From positions 1-43,320 of the forward strand of contig NZ_KZ984536.1 of NCBI RefSeq assembly GCF_003574395.1: 43,320 nucleotides of DNA, written 5' to 3'. The position numbers and the translations under genes are program-made. The notes beneath the pieces are model-generated. The model was not told where the DNA came from. It ran no database searches and saw only the letters and a list, made by a program, of their open reading frames with translations. This document shows positions 1-12,760 of the stretch, piece by piece (position 1 is the first letter of the stretch; each line of letters opens with the position of its first letter). Source of the stretch: Tabrizicola thermarum (GTDB lineage Bacteria; Pseudomonadota; Alphaproteobacteria; Rhodobacterales; Rhodobacteraceae).

Positions 1-169
1 AGATTTTCCGAACCGTCGCTTCCGTTCCCGTCCGCTTCCGTCCGTCACCGTCGCCGTTCCGCTTCGGTGAGGCGGTATTTAGGCCCGGACTTCGGGGCCC
101 GCAAGCGGAAAATGACAGGATGATGACGATTTTTTTGGAAACCGCATTTTCCTGCTTAAAATCAGTGTG
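1..169. other. Intergenic edge, no gene called
   Basis: This stretch lies beyond the stop codon of the amidohydrolase and contains no coding region I can support. The first 70 bases are made of loosely repeated CCGTC/TTCCG units, followed by a small GC-rich inverted segment around 80-110 and an A/T-rich tract at 128-160. It is probably a non-coding spacer between the amidohydrolase and a gene outside the window. Confidence 0.4.
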
Positions 170-1831
170 TTAGTCCAGTCCGCCCGCCATGGAGAGCGGG
201 TCGTGGGTCACCCTTCCCCCGGCGATCGTCAGCGCGATTCCCGTCTTGCCCAGCCGCTCGGGCGGAATCGCCTCGATATCGCCGTCGATCAGCACCAGAT
301 CGGCCGCCATCCCCGCCTTCAGCACCCCCGTCAGCCCCTCCATATGTGCGGCCCAGGCCCCGCCCGCCGTATAGGCGCGCAAGACCTCCATCAGGCCCAC
401 CCGCTCGTCCTGACAGCCCTCGTAAGGTTGCCGCGTCAGCGCCGCCTGGATGCCGCGCATGACGCTGACATCCGTCACCGGCCAGTCGCTGGCGAAAGCC
501 AGCGGTGCGCCGTGGTCGGCCAGGGTCTTCGTCAGATAGGCATCCCGCCAGCGATCCCGATGGAAGACCTGCGCCATCGTGGACATCGGGAAATCCATCG
601 CCCCCGGCGGATGCGGCGGCTGGACGCTGGCCGTGATCCCCAGCGCCCCCAGCCGCGGCACATCGGCCCGGTCGATCAGCTCGATATGCTCGATCCGATG
701 CCGCAGGTCGGGCCGGCCCGCCGCCTCATAGCCGTCGATGGTCTGCCGCACCGCCCCGTCGCCGATGGCATGGACGGCGATCTGCAAATCGCGGGCCGAG
801 ATCGCGCGGCAGATCTCCTTGAACCGCTCCGCCTCGAACAGCGGCGCCCCGCGCTCGGTCGTTCCCGGATAGGGATGCAGCATATAGGCGGTGCGGCTGT
901 CGACGACCCCGTCCATGAACATCTTGACGAAACCGCTCGTCACCCATTCGCCGGTGAATTCCGCCGCCATCGCTGACGCACGGTCCAGTTCCGACAGTTC
1001 CATATGCGGCTTGAAATGGAAGGGAACCTTGACCCGCGCGGTCAGGCGGCCCTCCTGCTCCATCTCCTTCAGCAGCACGCAGGTATAGCGGTTGCCGTCC
1101 ATGTTCACCATGCTGGTGATCCCATGCATCGCGCAATGCGCCAGGCCCGCGGCCACCTTCTCCTTGTCCTTCGCCCGCTGCGCCGCGTCAGGCCAGGGGT
1201 CCGGCTCGCCCCCCGTCGCGATCCCCAGCTGCAAGTGCAGATCGCCGGTCAGCGCCAGCACCGGACTGAACGCCTCGAACTCCAGAAGCTCCCCCGTCGC
1301 CGTGCCGTCCGCGCCCATGACGACCACATGCCCCGCCGGCATCTTCGCCCCATGCAAGAGCCCCGCTGCCCTTAACGCCGCCGTATTGGCCCAGACCGTG
1401 TGGTGATCCGGCGCCATCATCGCGATGGGCCGGTCGGCAATCACCGCGTCCAGATCATGCCGCGTGACCGGATGGTCGAGGATCTCGTACGCCGCCCCCT
1501 GCGCCATCACCAGGGGCAAGCCGGGGTGCTTCGCCGCATAATCCCGGAAGAGCCGCGCCAGCTCCTCGAACCCGGACACCCCGCCCAGTTGCAGTTGCGA
1601 CAGCTCATTGCCCCCCAGCACCAGATGCAGATGGCTCTCCACGAATCCCGGCAGCAGCGTCCGACCCCCGGCATCCACGACCCGCGTCGCAGGCCCCGCC
1701 AGCGCCTCCACCTCGGCCCGCCCCCCGACCGCCAGGATGCGCCCGCCCGCGAAGGCCACCGCCTCGGCCCGAGGGCGCGCCTCGTCCATCGTCAGGACCT
1801 TTGCATTGGTGATGATCGTCTCAGGCGCCAT
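170..1831 (-). CDS. Amidohydrolase family 3 protein (YtcJ-like)
   Basis: Encodes 553 aa, a usual length for YtcJ-like metal-dependent hydrolases of the amidohydrolase superfamily, which act on C-N bonds of uncharacterised substrates in the cytosol. The N-terminal beta domain runs from MAPETIITNAKVLTMDE and leads into the metal-binding ESHLHL motif (H67 and H69). Later come VDSRTAYM, the conserved AVHAIGDGAVR segment, RIEHIEL and the C-terminal ASDWPVT aspartate motif, all in family order. No signal peptide is visible. It sits 69 bp downstream of the agmatinase-like gene on the same strand, but a strong palindrome lies between them. The substrate cannot be told from sequence. Confidence 0.9.
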   Translation of the reverse strand: MAPETIITNAKVLTMDEARPRAEAVAFAGGRILAVGGRAEVEALAGPATRVVDAGGRTLLPGFVESHLHLVLGGNELSQLQLGGVSGFEELARLFRDYAAKHPGLPLVMAQGAAYEILDHPVTRHDLDAVIADRPIAMMAPDHHTVWANTAALRAAGLLHGAKMPAGHVVVMGADGTATGELLEFEAFSPVLALTGDLHLQLGIATGGEPDPWPDAAQRAKDKEKVAAGLAHCAMHGITSMVNMDGNRYTCVLLKEMEQEGRLTARVKVPFHFKPHMELSELDRASAMAAEFTGEWVTSGFVKMFMDGVVDSRTAYMLHPYPGTTERGAPLFEAERFKEICRAISARDLQIAVHAIGDGAVRQTIDGYEAAGRPDLRHRIEHIELIDRADVPRLGALGITASVQPPHPPGAMDFPMSTMAQVFHRDRWRDAYLTKTLADHGAPLAFASDWPVTDVSVMRGIQAALTRQPYEGCQDERVGLMEVLRAYTAGGAWAAHMEGLTGVLKAGMAADLVLIDGDIEAIPPERLGKTGIALTIAGGRVTHDPLSMAGGLD

Positions 1832-1875
1832 GCCAGCCTCTTCCTGCTTGCTCTTTTCCCAAATACTCCGGGGGT

Positions 1876-1893
1876 CCGGGGGCCGGCCCCCGG
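1876..1893 (-). terminator. 18-bp perfect palindrome after agmatinase gene
   Basis: The sequence CCGGGGGCCGGCCCCCGG is a perfect palindrome just 3' of the agmatinase-family stop codon. On the minus strand it is followed by ACCCCCGGAGTATTTGGG. This arrangement is a familiar intergenic motif in Rhodobacterales genomes. It may act as a transcription terminator or be a dispersed palindromic repeat; there is no real T tract. Confidence 0.5.
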
Positions 1894-1900
1894 TCCGCCC

Positions 1901-2866
1901 TCAACCCCGCGCGACCCGCTCGGCCATGACGCAGAGCATTTCGAACATCAGGCTGATCCCCAGCCAGGCCGTGCCCCCCGACTGATCGAACGGCGGCGAG
2001 ACCTCCACCAGATCCGCCCCCACCATATCCAGCCCTCGCAGCGCCCGTGCCACCTGCAGGGCCTGCCACGATGTCGGCCCGCCCACCTCGGGCGTCCCCG
2101 TGCCGGGCGCAAAGGTCGGGTCCACGAAGTCGACGTCATAACTCACATAGACCGGCCCCGCCCCCACGATCTCCCGCGCCTCGGCCATCACATCCTCCGG
2201 CCCTCGGGCGTGGAACTCGGCGATGGGGATGATCCTGATCCCGTTGGCCTCGGCAAAGTCCCGGTCCTCGCGCCCGTAAGCCGTGCCCCGGATGCCGATC
2301 AGGACATAGCGCGAAGGCTCGATCAACCCCTCCTCCACCGCCCGGCGGAACGGTGTCCCGTGATTATACCGCGAGGTGCCGAAATAGACGTCGTTCAGGT
2401 CGGTATGGCTGTCGAACTGGATCAACCCCACGGGCCGGGCCTTGGCCACCGCCCGCAGGATCGGCAAGCTGCACAGATGATCCCCGCCCCCCGTCAAGGG
2501 CCGGATCCCCGCCGCCACGACCTTCGAGTAGAACGCCTCCATCCGCGCCATCGACTCCATCAGGTCGCCCGGATTGGGCGCCACGTCCCCCAGATCGGCA
2601 CAGCGCGCCAGGTCGAACGGAGCCACCCAGGTCGCCCCGTTCACCGCCCGGATCATCGTGGACAGGTCGCGCAACTGCCGCGGGCCGTGCCGCGGCCCCG
2701 GCCGGTTCGTCGTGCCCCCGTCCCAGGGCGCACCGATCAGCCCGATCTGCACCTCGCCAAACCTCGGATGATCGAACGGCACATGCGGCAGCCGCATGAA
2801 GGTCGGCACCCCGGCAAAGCGCGGCAGGTCGAACCCGCTGACCGGCTGGAAGAACGTGTCCCGCAT
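1901..2866 (-). CDS. speB: Agmatinase / guanidinobutyrase-family ureohydrolase
   Basis: Encodes 321 aa if started at MRDTFFQ. That ATG is preceded by AGGGG with 6-nt spacing, whereas two upstream in-frame ATGs (2899, 2872) lack a usable site. Ureohydrolases cleave a guanidino group to urea and an amine using two Mn2+ ions. The metal ligands are visible: GGDH (H130), DSHTD (D152, H154, D156) and SYDVDFVDP near residue 245. The segment FAPGTGTPEVGG is typical of the agmatinase/guanidinobutyrase branch rather than arginase. Substrate within that branch is not certain. It is divergent from the bactofilin gene. Confidence 0.88.
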   Translation of the reverse strand: MRDTFFQPVSGFDLPRFAGVPTFMRLPHVPFDHPRFGEVQIGLIGAPWDGGTTNRPGPRHGPRQLRDLSTMIRAVNGATWVAPFDLARCADLGDVAPNPGDLMESMARMEAFYSKVVAAGIRPLTGGGDHLCSLPILRAVAKARPVGLIQFDSHTDLNDVYFGTSRYNHGTPFRRAVEEGLIEPSRYVLIGIRGTAYGREDRDFAEANGIRIIPIAEFHARGPEDVMAEAREIVGAGPVYVSYDVDFVDPTFAPGTGTPEVGGPTSWQALQVARALRGLDMVGADLVEVSPPFDQSGGTAWLGISLMFEMLCVMAERVARG

Positions 2867-3030
2867 CGTCATCCCCTGATTCCCCGGCCATCTGACCAAA
2901 CCGGCCCCGCCTTGTCAGTGCCGATTGCGACCTCGCCCCGGGGAAACCTGCCACAGGACCAACGCGGCCCTTGACCCGACAACCGTGATCCTTCCTTATC
3001 AGGCCAACCCCTTTCCCGAGGAAGCCGCGC

Positions 3031-3411
3031 ATGTTCTCCAAGACCTCCGATCCGACCTCTGCCCCTCCGGTCTCGCGCCCCACCGCCCCCGGCTCGAATT
3101 CGGCACGCTCGGTTCTGGGCGCCGATCTGAAGATCACCGGGGAAATCTCCTCGACCGGCTGGGTCGAGGTTCTGGGCGAGATCGACGGCAACATCACCGC
3201 CAACGGGCTGATGATCGGCCAGGAAGGCCGCGTCAAAGGCTCGGTCAACGCCCACACGGTCGAGGTGAAGGGCAGGTTCGACGGCAAGGTCGCCTGCGAA
3301 AGCTTCACGCTGCGCGCCTCGTCGCAGGTCAAGGCCGACGTGACCACCGCCGCCCTAGTCATCGAAAGCGGCGCGCAGATCGAAGGCCGTTTCCTGAAAC
3401 CCAAGGCCTGA
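3031..3411 (+). CDS. Bactofilin
   Basis: Encodes 126 aa of the bactofilin family, small beta-helical proteins that polymerise without nucleotide and act as membrane-associated cytoskeletal scaffolds. The core from about residue 28 (SVLGADLKITGEISSTG) to 120 shows the repeating short strand-turn pattern (GEIDGNITANG, GRVKGSVNAH, GRFDGKVACE) ending in IESGAQIEGRF. A disordered Ser/Pro-rich N terminus precedes it. A GAGGAAG ribosome site lies 7 nt before the ATG. The next gene begins 2 bp after the stop, so the two are probably co-transcribed. Confidence 0.92.
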   Translation: MFSKTSDPTSAPPVSRPTAPGSNSARSVLGADLKITGEISSTGWVEVLGEIDGNITANGLMIGQEGRVKGSVNAHTVEVKGRFDGKVACESFTLRASSQVKADVTTAALVIESGAQIEGRFLKPKA

Positions 3412-3412
3412 G

Positions 3413-4183
3413 GTGAACGCCCGCCTGACCAGAACCGACGCGGAAGGCATCGCCACGGTCACGCTCGCCTCGCCCGGCACGCTGAACGCATTGTCCACCG
3501 CGATGCTTCAGGATCTTGCCGCGACCTTCGGCCGGATCGCCGCCGACGACAGCGTCCGCGTCGTGATCCTGGCCGCCGAGGGCAAGGCCTTCTCCGCCGG
3601 GCATGACCTGAAAGAGATGCAGTCCTACCGCTCGGCCCCCGATGGCGGCCGCGCGCAGTTCCAGGCGCTGTTCGACCGCTGCTCGGCCCTGATGCAGCAG
3701 ATCAGTGCCCTGCCCCAGCCGGTCATCGCCCAGGTCCAGGGCGTCGCCGCCGCCGCCGGTTGCCAGCTGGCCTGCACCTGCGACCTGATCGTGGCGTCCG
3801 AGACCAGCCGCTTCGGCGTCAACGGCATCAACCTCGGCCTCTTCTGCTCCACGCCCGCCGTGGCGCTCTCCCGCCGCCTCGCCCCCGGCGCGGCGTTCGA
3901 GCTTCTGACCACGGGCGATTTCCTCTCCGCCCCCCGCGCCCATGCGCTGGGTGTGGTGAACCGCCTCTCCCCGCCCGACCGGCTGGCCGAGGACACGCGC
4001 GCCCTTGCCGCGCAGATCGCCGCCAAGGACCCCGCCGCGATCCGGCTGGGCAAGCGCGCCTTTCAGGCCCAGCTTGGCCTGCCGCTTGACCAGGCCTACC
4101 GCGTCGCGGGCGAAGCCATCGTCGAAAACGCCCTCCGCCCCGACACGGCTGCGGGCATTGCCGCCTTCCTCGACCGCCGGTAG
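3413..4183 (+). CDS. Enoyl-CoA hydratase/isomerase family protein
   Basis: Encodes 256 aa with a GTG start one base after the bactofilin stop codon. The crotonase fold is evident: FSAGHDLKEM forms the first oxyanion-hole segment, and VQGVAAAAGCQLACTCDLIVAS forms the second. Substitutions in this region resemble ECHDC3-like members, so the classical hydratase Glu pair is not clearly both present. It would act on acyl-CoA thioesters in the cytosol, but the exact reaction is unknown. The link to bactofilin is positional only. Confidence 0.88.
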   Translation: MNARLTRTDAEGIATVTLASPGTLNALSTAMLQDLAATFGRIAADDSVRVVILAAEGKAFSAGHDLKEMQSYRSAPDGGRAQFQALFDRCSALMQQISALPQPVIAQVQGVAAAAGCQLACTCDLIVASETSRFGVNGINLGLFCSTPAVALSRRLAPGAAFELLTTGDFLSAPRAHALGVVNRLSPPDRLAEDTRALAAQIAAKDPAAIRLGKRAFQAQLGLPLDQAYRVAGEAIVENALRPDTAAGIAAFLDRR

Positions 4184-4191
4184 ACGCTGCC

Positions 4192-5394
4192 TCAGACCCC
4201 GTCCCTTCGGCGCAGAAGGACCAGCATCAGTCCCAGCCCGGTCGCCGCCAGCACCAGACAGGCCGCATAGACAAGCCCCGGCCCGCCCAGCGCCAGAAGC
4301 GCCGCGCCGACCGACGGCGCTGCGGCCGAGGCGAGGATCGGCGCCACCGCCACCGCGCCCGAGATCACTCCGAACCCCTCGCGCCCCAGCACTTCGGCGA
4401 TCAGCACCGGTCGCAGGATCGACATGAGGCCTGCCCCGGCCCCCTGCGCCAGGGCGAAGGCAAAGATCAGGGGCCAGGCCACGCCCGCCAGGATCAGAAG
4501 CAGGCTTGCCAGCACCACTCCGCCCATCGACATGACCGTGGCCCGCCCCGTCGACAGCCGGGCCCCCGCCGCCAGAAGAACCAGCCGCCCCGCCACCTGC
4601 GCAGGCCCGATGCAGGCCGCCGCGATCGCTGCCAGGGTCGGATCGGCCCCCCGGTCTGCGAACAGCACCAGCACATAGGTCAGCAGCACTCCGTGGTTCA
4701 GGTAGACCGCCGTGAACCCGCCCGCGATGATCCAGAACGCGGGCTTCCGCAGCGCCGCCTGCAGCATTCCCGGCGTGGCCGAAGGCAGGACCGTTCCCGG
4801 CCGCTCCCGCCGCCGCAACTGCCGCACCGCAACCCGGTTCAGCGGAATGACCAGCACCATCAGCCCGGCAAAGGCGACCAGCGCGCCCTGCCCGCCCAGG
4901 ACCTGCCCCAGCCAGTGGCCCAGCGGAAAGGCCAGCGTCCCGGCAAAGCCCGCCACCAGCGTCACCCGCGTGATCGCCGCCCGCGCGCCGTATCCCAAAC
5001 GGCGGGTCAGGAAGGCGAAACAGGTCTCATAGAGGCTCCCCGCCTGCGCGACCCCGATGACCGCCCACAGGGCAAGCCAACCGGCCAGGCTTTCAACCAG
5101 CCCCAGCCCCGCCACCGCCAGCGCCATCATCCCCGGCAATACTGTCAGCATCTCGCCGCCCAGGCCCCGGTCGACCAGCCGCCCGGTGAACGGCGTCAGC
5201 CCTGCCATGACAAGGAAGGCGAGCGTCGGCCCCAGTGCCAGAGTTCCCTTCGACCAGCCGGTCGCGGCCTCAAGATCCGGCAGCAGCGCCGGAAAGGAAT
5301 AATAGCTGCCCGCATAGATCAGCGTCTGCCCGACCGCAAGCAGCCAGACCGCCGCCCCGCCCTTCTCCGTCGCGCCTGCCACTCCGCCCCCCAT
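4192..5394 (-). CDS. MFS transporter
   Basis: Encodes 400 aa, typical for a 12-helix major facilitator transporter in the inner membrane. Hydrophobic segments alternate with short charged loops throughout, and a central loop rich in Arg (RQLRRRERPGTV) separates the two six-helix halves. The N-terminal half contains the PFTGRLVDRGLGG loop that corresponds to the MFS motif A region between helices 2 and 3. The substrate cannot be inferred. It faces the hydratase gene tail to tail with 8 bp between the stop codons. Confidence 0.85.
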   Translation of the reverse strand: MGGGVAGATEKGGAAVWLLAVGQTLIYAGSYYSFPALLPDLEAATGWSKGTLALGPTLAFLVMAGLTPFTGRLVDRGLGGEMLTVLPGMMALAVAGLGLVESLAGWLALWAVIGVAQAGSLYETCFAFLTRRLGYGARAAITRVTLVAGFAGTLAFPLGHWLGQVLGGQGALVAFAGLMVLVIPLNRVAVRQLRRRERPGTVLPSATPGMLQAALRKPAFWIIAGGFTAVYLNHGVLLTYVLVLFADRGADPTLAAIAAACIGPAQVAGRLVLLAAGARLSTGRATVMSMGGVVLASLLLILAGVAWPLIFAFALAQGAGAGLMSILRPVLIAEVLGREGFGVISGAVAVAPILASAAAPSVGAALLALGGPGLVYAACLVLAATGLGLMLVLLRRRDGV

Positions 5395-5475
5395 TCGACT
5401 TCGTCTCCCCGTCGGAAGGCCGCCTCGCGCGGAGGGGAAAGCTCACCGAGAGGCTCGAAGCATCACGTCTGTGGT

Positions 5476-5550
5476 TAAGATTTCCTGAACGCCCACGGCC
5501 AAGCCCTTGAAATCAAAGGCTTGGAAAAAGCGCCGCGCGCGGCGCGCGGG
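5476..5550. repeat. Dispersed intergenic repeat, copy 1
   Basis: The gap between the M32 peptidase stop and the MFS start contains TTAAGATTTCCTGAACGCC, then TTGAAATCA and TTGGAA, ending in a GC-rich palindrome of CGCG units (5531-5548). A diverged copy with the same order of blocks lies at 15878-15945. Both lie between two minus-strand genes. Confidence 0.5.
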
Positions 5551-5553
5551 CCC

Positions 5554-7019
5554 TCAGACCCCGTAGATCGCCCCGAACTTGGCCTCCAGATAGTCCAGGA
5601 GCGGCCCCTCCGACGGCTCGAACCCGCAGGCCCGCCGCACGACATCCCGGGGCTCATGGAGGCCCCCATGCCGCTGCACCCGCTCCCGCAGCCACCCCGT
5701 CGCCGCCGACACGTCCCCACGCTCCATCTGTCCGTCCAGCCCCGGAATGTCCGCCCGCAGGGCCTTGACCAGACAGCCCGCATAGACGTTGCCCAGCGTG
5801 TAGGTCGGGAAATAGCCGAACAGCCCGCAGGACCAGTGCACGTCCTGCAACATCCCGTTCGAGGGCCGGTCCACCGCCACCCCGAAGTCCGCCCGGAAAC
5901 GGTCGTTCCAGGCCGCCTCCAGATCCTCGACCTGCAAGTCCCCCCGGATCAGCGCCCGTTCCAGATCGAAGCGCATCATCACATGCAGGTTGTAGTGGAC
6001 CTCATCCGCCTCGGTGCGGATATAGCCCGGATGCACCCGGTTCACCGCCTTGTAGAAGGCATCCGCATCCGGGATCCCGAAGTCTCCGAAGACCTCGCGC
6101 ATCCGCCCGAACAGCCAGCCGGTGAAGGCCCGCGACCGCCCCAGCTGGTTCTCGTAGGACCGGCTCTGGCTCTCATGCACCCCCATCGACACGCCCTGCC
6201 CGATCGGCGTCAGCGCGTAGCCTGCGTCGATCCCCTGCTCATAGGCCGCGTGGCCGACCTCGTGGATCGTGGAATAGAAGCAGTTGAACGGGTCCGTCTC
6301 ATTCACCCGCGTGGTGATCCGCACGTCATGGCCCGACCCCGAACTGAACGGATGCACAGCCAGGTCGATCCGACCGCGCGACCAGTCATAGCCGAAGACC
6401 GTTGCCAGCTCGCGGCTCAGCGCCAGCTGCGCCTCCTGCGGGAACACCCCCACGACGCCGCGCGGAGCCGCCGCGCCCAGCACCTTCTCGCGCAGCGCCA
6501 CCAGCCGCGGCCGCATCGCATCGAACATCGCAGCGATGGCCGCCCCGGTCATCCCCGGCTCGTAGTCGTCCACCAGCGCGTCGTAAGGATCACCCCCCGC
6601 CGCCAGCGCCGCGCCCTCGGCCCGCTTCAGGTCCACCACCTTGCGCAATGTCGGCAGAAACCCCGCCACATCCTCGCGCGACCGGCACTCGGCCCAGACG
6701 CCCTGCGCCAGCGACATCGTCGCCGCGATCTCTTCGGCCAGCTTCGCCGGAACCTTCATCGTCCGCGCATAGGACCGCCGGATCAGCCGCAACTGCGCCT
6801 CGCCCACCGCATCGGGGGCCTGCGCCGCCTCCAGCCAGCCCGCGATCCGCGGATCGGTGCGGCGGGCGTGCAGCACCGCCTCCAGCGCCCCGATCTCCTC
6901 GGCCCGCTGCGCCGCCGCACCCTCGGGCATCACCGTCTCCTGATCCCAGCCCAACCGCCCGGCGACCTGCGCCAGGGCCTCGGTCTGGCGCTGGAACGCC
7001 ATCAGATCGTCGAACGCCG

Positions 7020-7023
<4 letters not shown>
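5554..7023 (-). CDS. Carboxypeptidase M32 (thermostable carboxypeptidase Taq family)
   Basis: Encodes 489 aa, the usual length for M32 metallocarboxypeptidases, which remove C-terminal residues from peptides in the cytosol. The zinc motif HEVGH is at residues 254-258 (HExxH), followed by HESQSRSYENQLGRS, which supplies the third ligand region of the family. The N terminus MTAFDDLMAFQRQ and C terminus DYLEAKFGAIYGV match family ends. The frame stays open upstream, but the true start is the ATG at 7023, which overlaps the ctaA stop codon as ATGA, so the gene is translationally coupled to ctaA. Confidence 0.93.
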
Positions 7024-10464
<3,441 letters not shown>

Positions 10465-10472
10465 GGGGCCCA

Positions 10473-10514
10473 AATTCCTTCGAAGGAATTCGCAAAAGTT
10501 TTCGAAAACTTTTG
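10473..10514. repeat. Two tandem perfect palindromes between proB and proA
   Basis: An 18-bp palindrome, AATTCCTTCGAAGGAATT (10473-10490), is followed two bases later by a 22-bp palindrome centred on TTCGAA (10493-10514). The pair is flanked by GGGGG on the left and CCCCCC on the right, so the whole block could also fold as one long structure. It sits in the 76-bp proB-proA gap. It may be a dispersed palindromic element, a terminator/attenuator or a protein binding site. Confidence 0.7.
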
Positions 10515-10540
10515 CCCCCCAGTTGAAACGGAGCGAGACG

Positions 10541-11800
10541 ATGGACGGCCAATTCACCGACCTGATGACCGAGATCGGCACCAAGGCCCGTGCGGCCGCC
10601 GCCGAGCTGGCCTGCGCCTCCTCCGAACGCAAGGCCGCCGCGCTGATCGCCGCCGCCGATGCCGTCTGGCGCCGCCGTCAGGAAATCTTCGACGCCAATA
10701 CGCTTGACCTCGACGCCGCCGACCAGCGCGGCATCACGCCGGCGATGCGCGACCGGCTGCGGCTGGACGACAGTCGCCTGCGCGGGATCGTCGATGCGCT
10801 GCGCCAGATCGCCGAACAGAAGGACCCGGTGGGCCGCATCCTTGCCGAATGGGACCGCCCCAATGGCCTGCACATCCAGCGCGTTGCCACCCCCCTGGGC
10901 GTCGTCGGCGTGATCTACGAATCCCGCCCGAACGTCACCGCCGACGCAGGCGCGCTCTGCCTCAAATCCGGCAACGCCGTCATCCTGCGCGGCGGATCGG
11001 AAAGTTTCGAGACGTCGGAGGCGATCCATTCCTGCATGCTCGACGGGTTGAAATCCGCCAATCTTCCGCCTGCCGCGATCCAGTTCGTCCCCACCCGCGA
11101 CCGCGAGATGGTGACGGCCATGCTCCAGGCCACGCAATGGATCGACGTGATCGTCCCCCGGGGCGGCAAGGGCCTTGTCGGCCTTGTGCAGCGCGAGGCG
11201 CGCGTCCCGGTCTTTGCGCATCTCGAAGGCATCTGCCACGTCTATGCCGACCGCGACGCCGACCTGGAAAAGGCCCGTCGCGTGGTGCTGAACGCCAAGA
11301 CCCGCCGCACCGGCATCTGCGGCGCGGCCGAGTGCCTGCTGATCGACTGGCAGTTCTACACCAGACACGGCGGCGTGCTGATCGAGGACCTGCTGAAAGC
11401 CGGCGTCGAAGTCCGCACCGAAGGCGAGCTGCTGAAGATCCCCGGCACGAAACGCGCCGCGCCGGATGATTTCGGACGCGAATTCCTCGACATGATCATC
11501 GCGGCGAAACTGGTGGACGGGGTGGACGAGGCCATCGCCCATATCCGCAGATACGGCAGCCAGCACACCGAGGCGATCCTGACCGAGAACGACGCCACCG
11601 CGCAGCGCTTCTTCGACCGGCTCGACAGCGCCATCCTGATGCGCAACGCCTCGACCCAGTTCGCCGACGGGGGCGAGTTCGGCATGGGTGCCGAAATCGG
11701 CATCGCCACGGGCAAGATGCACGCCAGGGGTCCCGTGGGGGCCGAGCAACTGTGCAGCTTCAAGTATCTGGTGACGGGCGACGGGACGGTCCGACCGTAA
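10541..11800 (+). CDS. proA: Gamma-glutamyl phosphate reductase ProA
   Basis: Encodes 419 aa. It reduces gamma-glutamyl phosphate to glutamate semialdehyde with NADPH, the second step of proline synthesis. The ATG at 10541 is chosen because GGAG lies 7 nt upstream. Visible family blocks are [39 protein letters not shown] and [13 protein letters not shown] with the catalytic Cys. The C terminus [16 protein letters not shown] is typical. It follows proB across a 76-bp gap holding two palindromes, and converges on chpT. Confidence 0.96.
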   Translation: MDGQFTDLMTEIGTKARAAAAELACASSERKAAALIAAADAVWRRRQEIFDANTLDLDAADQRGITPAMRDRLRLDDSRLRGIVDALRQIAEQKDPVGRILAEWDRPNGLHIQRVATPLGVVGVIYESRPNVTADAGALCLKSGNAVILRGGSESFETSEAIHSCMLDGLKSANLPPAAIQFVPTRDREMVTAMLQATQWIDVIVPRGGKGLVGLVQREARVPVFAHLEGICHVYADRDADLEKARRVVLNAKTRRTGICGAAECLLIDWQFYTRHGGVLIEDLLKAGVEVRTEGELLKIPGTKRAAPDDFGREFLDMIIAAKLVDGVDEAIAHIRRYGSQHTEAILTENDATAQRFFDRLDSAILMRNASTQFADGGEFGMGAEIGIATGKMHARGPVGAEQLCSFKYLVTGDGTVRP

Positions 11801-11821
11801 GGATCGGCGAAAGCGCGCGGC

Positions 11822-12421
11822 TCAGAAGGTCAGCCTGATCGTCTTCTCGCCGATGTCGGTCACCAGCCGCCGTCCCTGCCGGGCCAGTTCCTCGGGCACC
11901 AGCGCGAAATGCACCTGGTTCGCCCCGATCTCGGCCGGGGCGCGCGGCTCGGTCAGCACTTCCCACAGCGCGGGATCGACCTTCAGCCGAGGCGCCTCGG
12001 CCAGGACCTGCCAGCCGCTGTCCGACCGCGTCACGCTGATCTTGCCGCCATAGGCCAAGGCACTTTCCAGGCATTGCAAAAGCAGGAACGCCAGCCGCAC
12101 CTCGCGGCGGGACAGGTCCGACGGGCTGGTCCAGGCATAGCCGATCCGCCCCCCGCGCCCCAGATCGCCGAGGATCGAGATCACCTCGGACCGCGCGATG
12201 CGCTGATCGCCGGAGGCCTGGCCAAAGCAGACGCGAAAGAACCGGATCCGCGCATTGGCATTGGCCACGCTTTCCGAAATCAGCGCCATTTCCGGCCGCG
12301 TCCCGCCCGGCTCCATCGCCAGAAGCTCCACCCCATTGCCGATGGCGCCGATCGGGCTGATAAGATCATGGCAGATGCGCGAGGCGATCAGGGCGGCGAG
12401 GTCGGGCTTGTCTTGCATCAT
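11822..12421 (-). CDS. chpT: Histidine phosphotransferase ChpT
   Basis: Encodes 199 aa (198 if the second ATG is used). ChpT relays phosphate from the CckA kinase to CtrA and CpdR in the alphaproteobacterial cell-cycle pathway. The N-terminal dimerisation helix contains SRICHDLISPIGAIGNG, where the His is the phosphorylated residue. It is followed by a degenerate ATPase-like domain (LAFLLLQCLESALAYGGKISV) lacking nucleotide-binding boxes. It converges on proA, and its start is 23 bp from the divergent DUF3553 gene. Confidence 0.88.
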   Translation of the reverse strand: MMQDKPDLAALIASRICHDLISPIGAIGNGVELLAMEPGGTRPEMALISESVANANARIRFFRVCFGQASGDQRIARSEVISILGDLGRGGRIGYAWTSPSDLSRREVRLAFLLLQCLESALAYGGKISVTRSDSGWQVLAEAPRLKVDPALWEVLTEPRAPAEIGANQVHFALVPEELARQGRRLVTDIGEKTIRLTF

Positions 12422-12444
12422 GAAACCGGGCGAAAGGGCAGGAT

Positions 12445-12627
12445 ATGGCGGCACTTCTGGAACCGGGCATGCTGGTGCGACACCCGGATCAGGCGGATTG
12501 GGGTGTCGGTCAGGTGCAGTCGAACATCGACAACAAGGTGACGGTGAACTTTGAACACGCCGGAAAAGTCGTGATCGACAGCAAGCGGGTCTTCCTTCTG
12601 CCGGTGGCGGGGACTGCTCACCCATAG
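12445..12627 (+). CDS. DUF3553 family small protein
   Basis: Encodes 60 aa. The sequence LEPGMLVRHPDQADWGVGQVQS followed by KVTVNFEHAGKVVI matches the DUF3553 family, a small beta-barrel-like domain also seen next to UvrD/PcrA-type helicases; its function is not known. No signal peptide or membrane segment is present. It is divergent from chpT and lies 133 bp before olsB. Confidence 0.8.
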   Translation: MAALLEPGMLVRHPDQADWGVGQVQSNIDNKVTVNFEHAGKVVIDSKRVFLLPVAGTAHP

Positions 12628-12760
12628 TGCGAATCCGGCAAGGAAACTCAACCGGGAATTGCTCTATCCCCGCAGGAACCGGCAAACGGTTGCATTGCCG
12701 CCCCCCCGTGGCTAAGTCAGTCCGGTCACAAGCCTGAAGCAAAGCCCCAGATCGCCGCGG

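Noticed and set aside
1-70. Short CCGTC-like units at the left edge as a CRISPR or tandem repeat array
   Set aside because: Units are irregular in length and sequence, with no spacers; they look like low-complexity GC-rich spacer DNA.
1400-2974. Long plus-strand open frame opposite the amidohydrolase and agmatinase genes
   Set aside because: It is an antisense shadow caused by high GC third positions; it is rich in Arg, Pro and His, has no domain, and the minus-strand genes show clear motifs.
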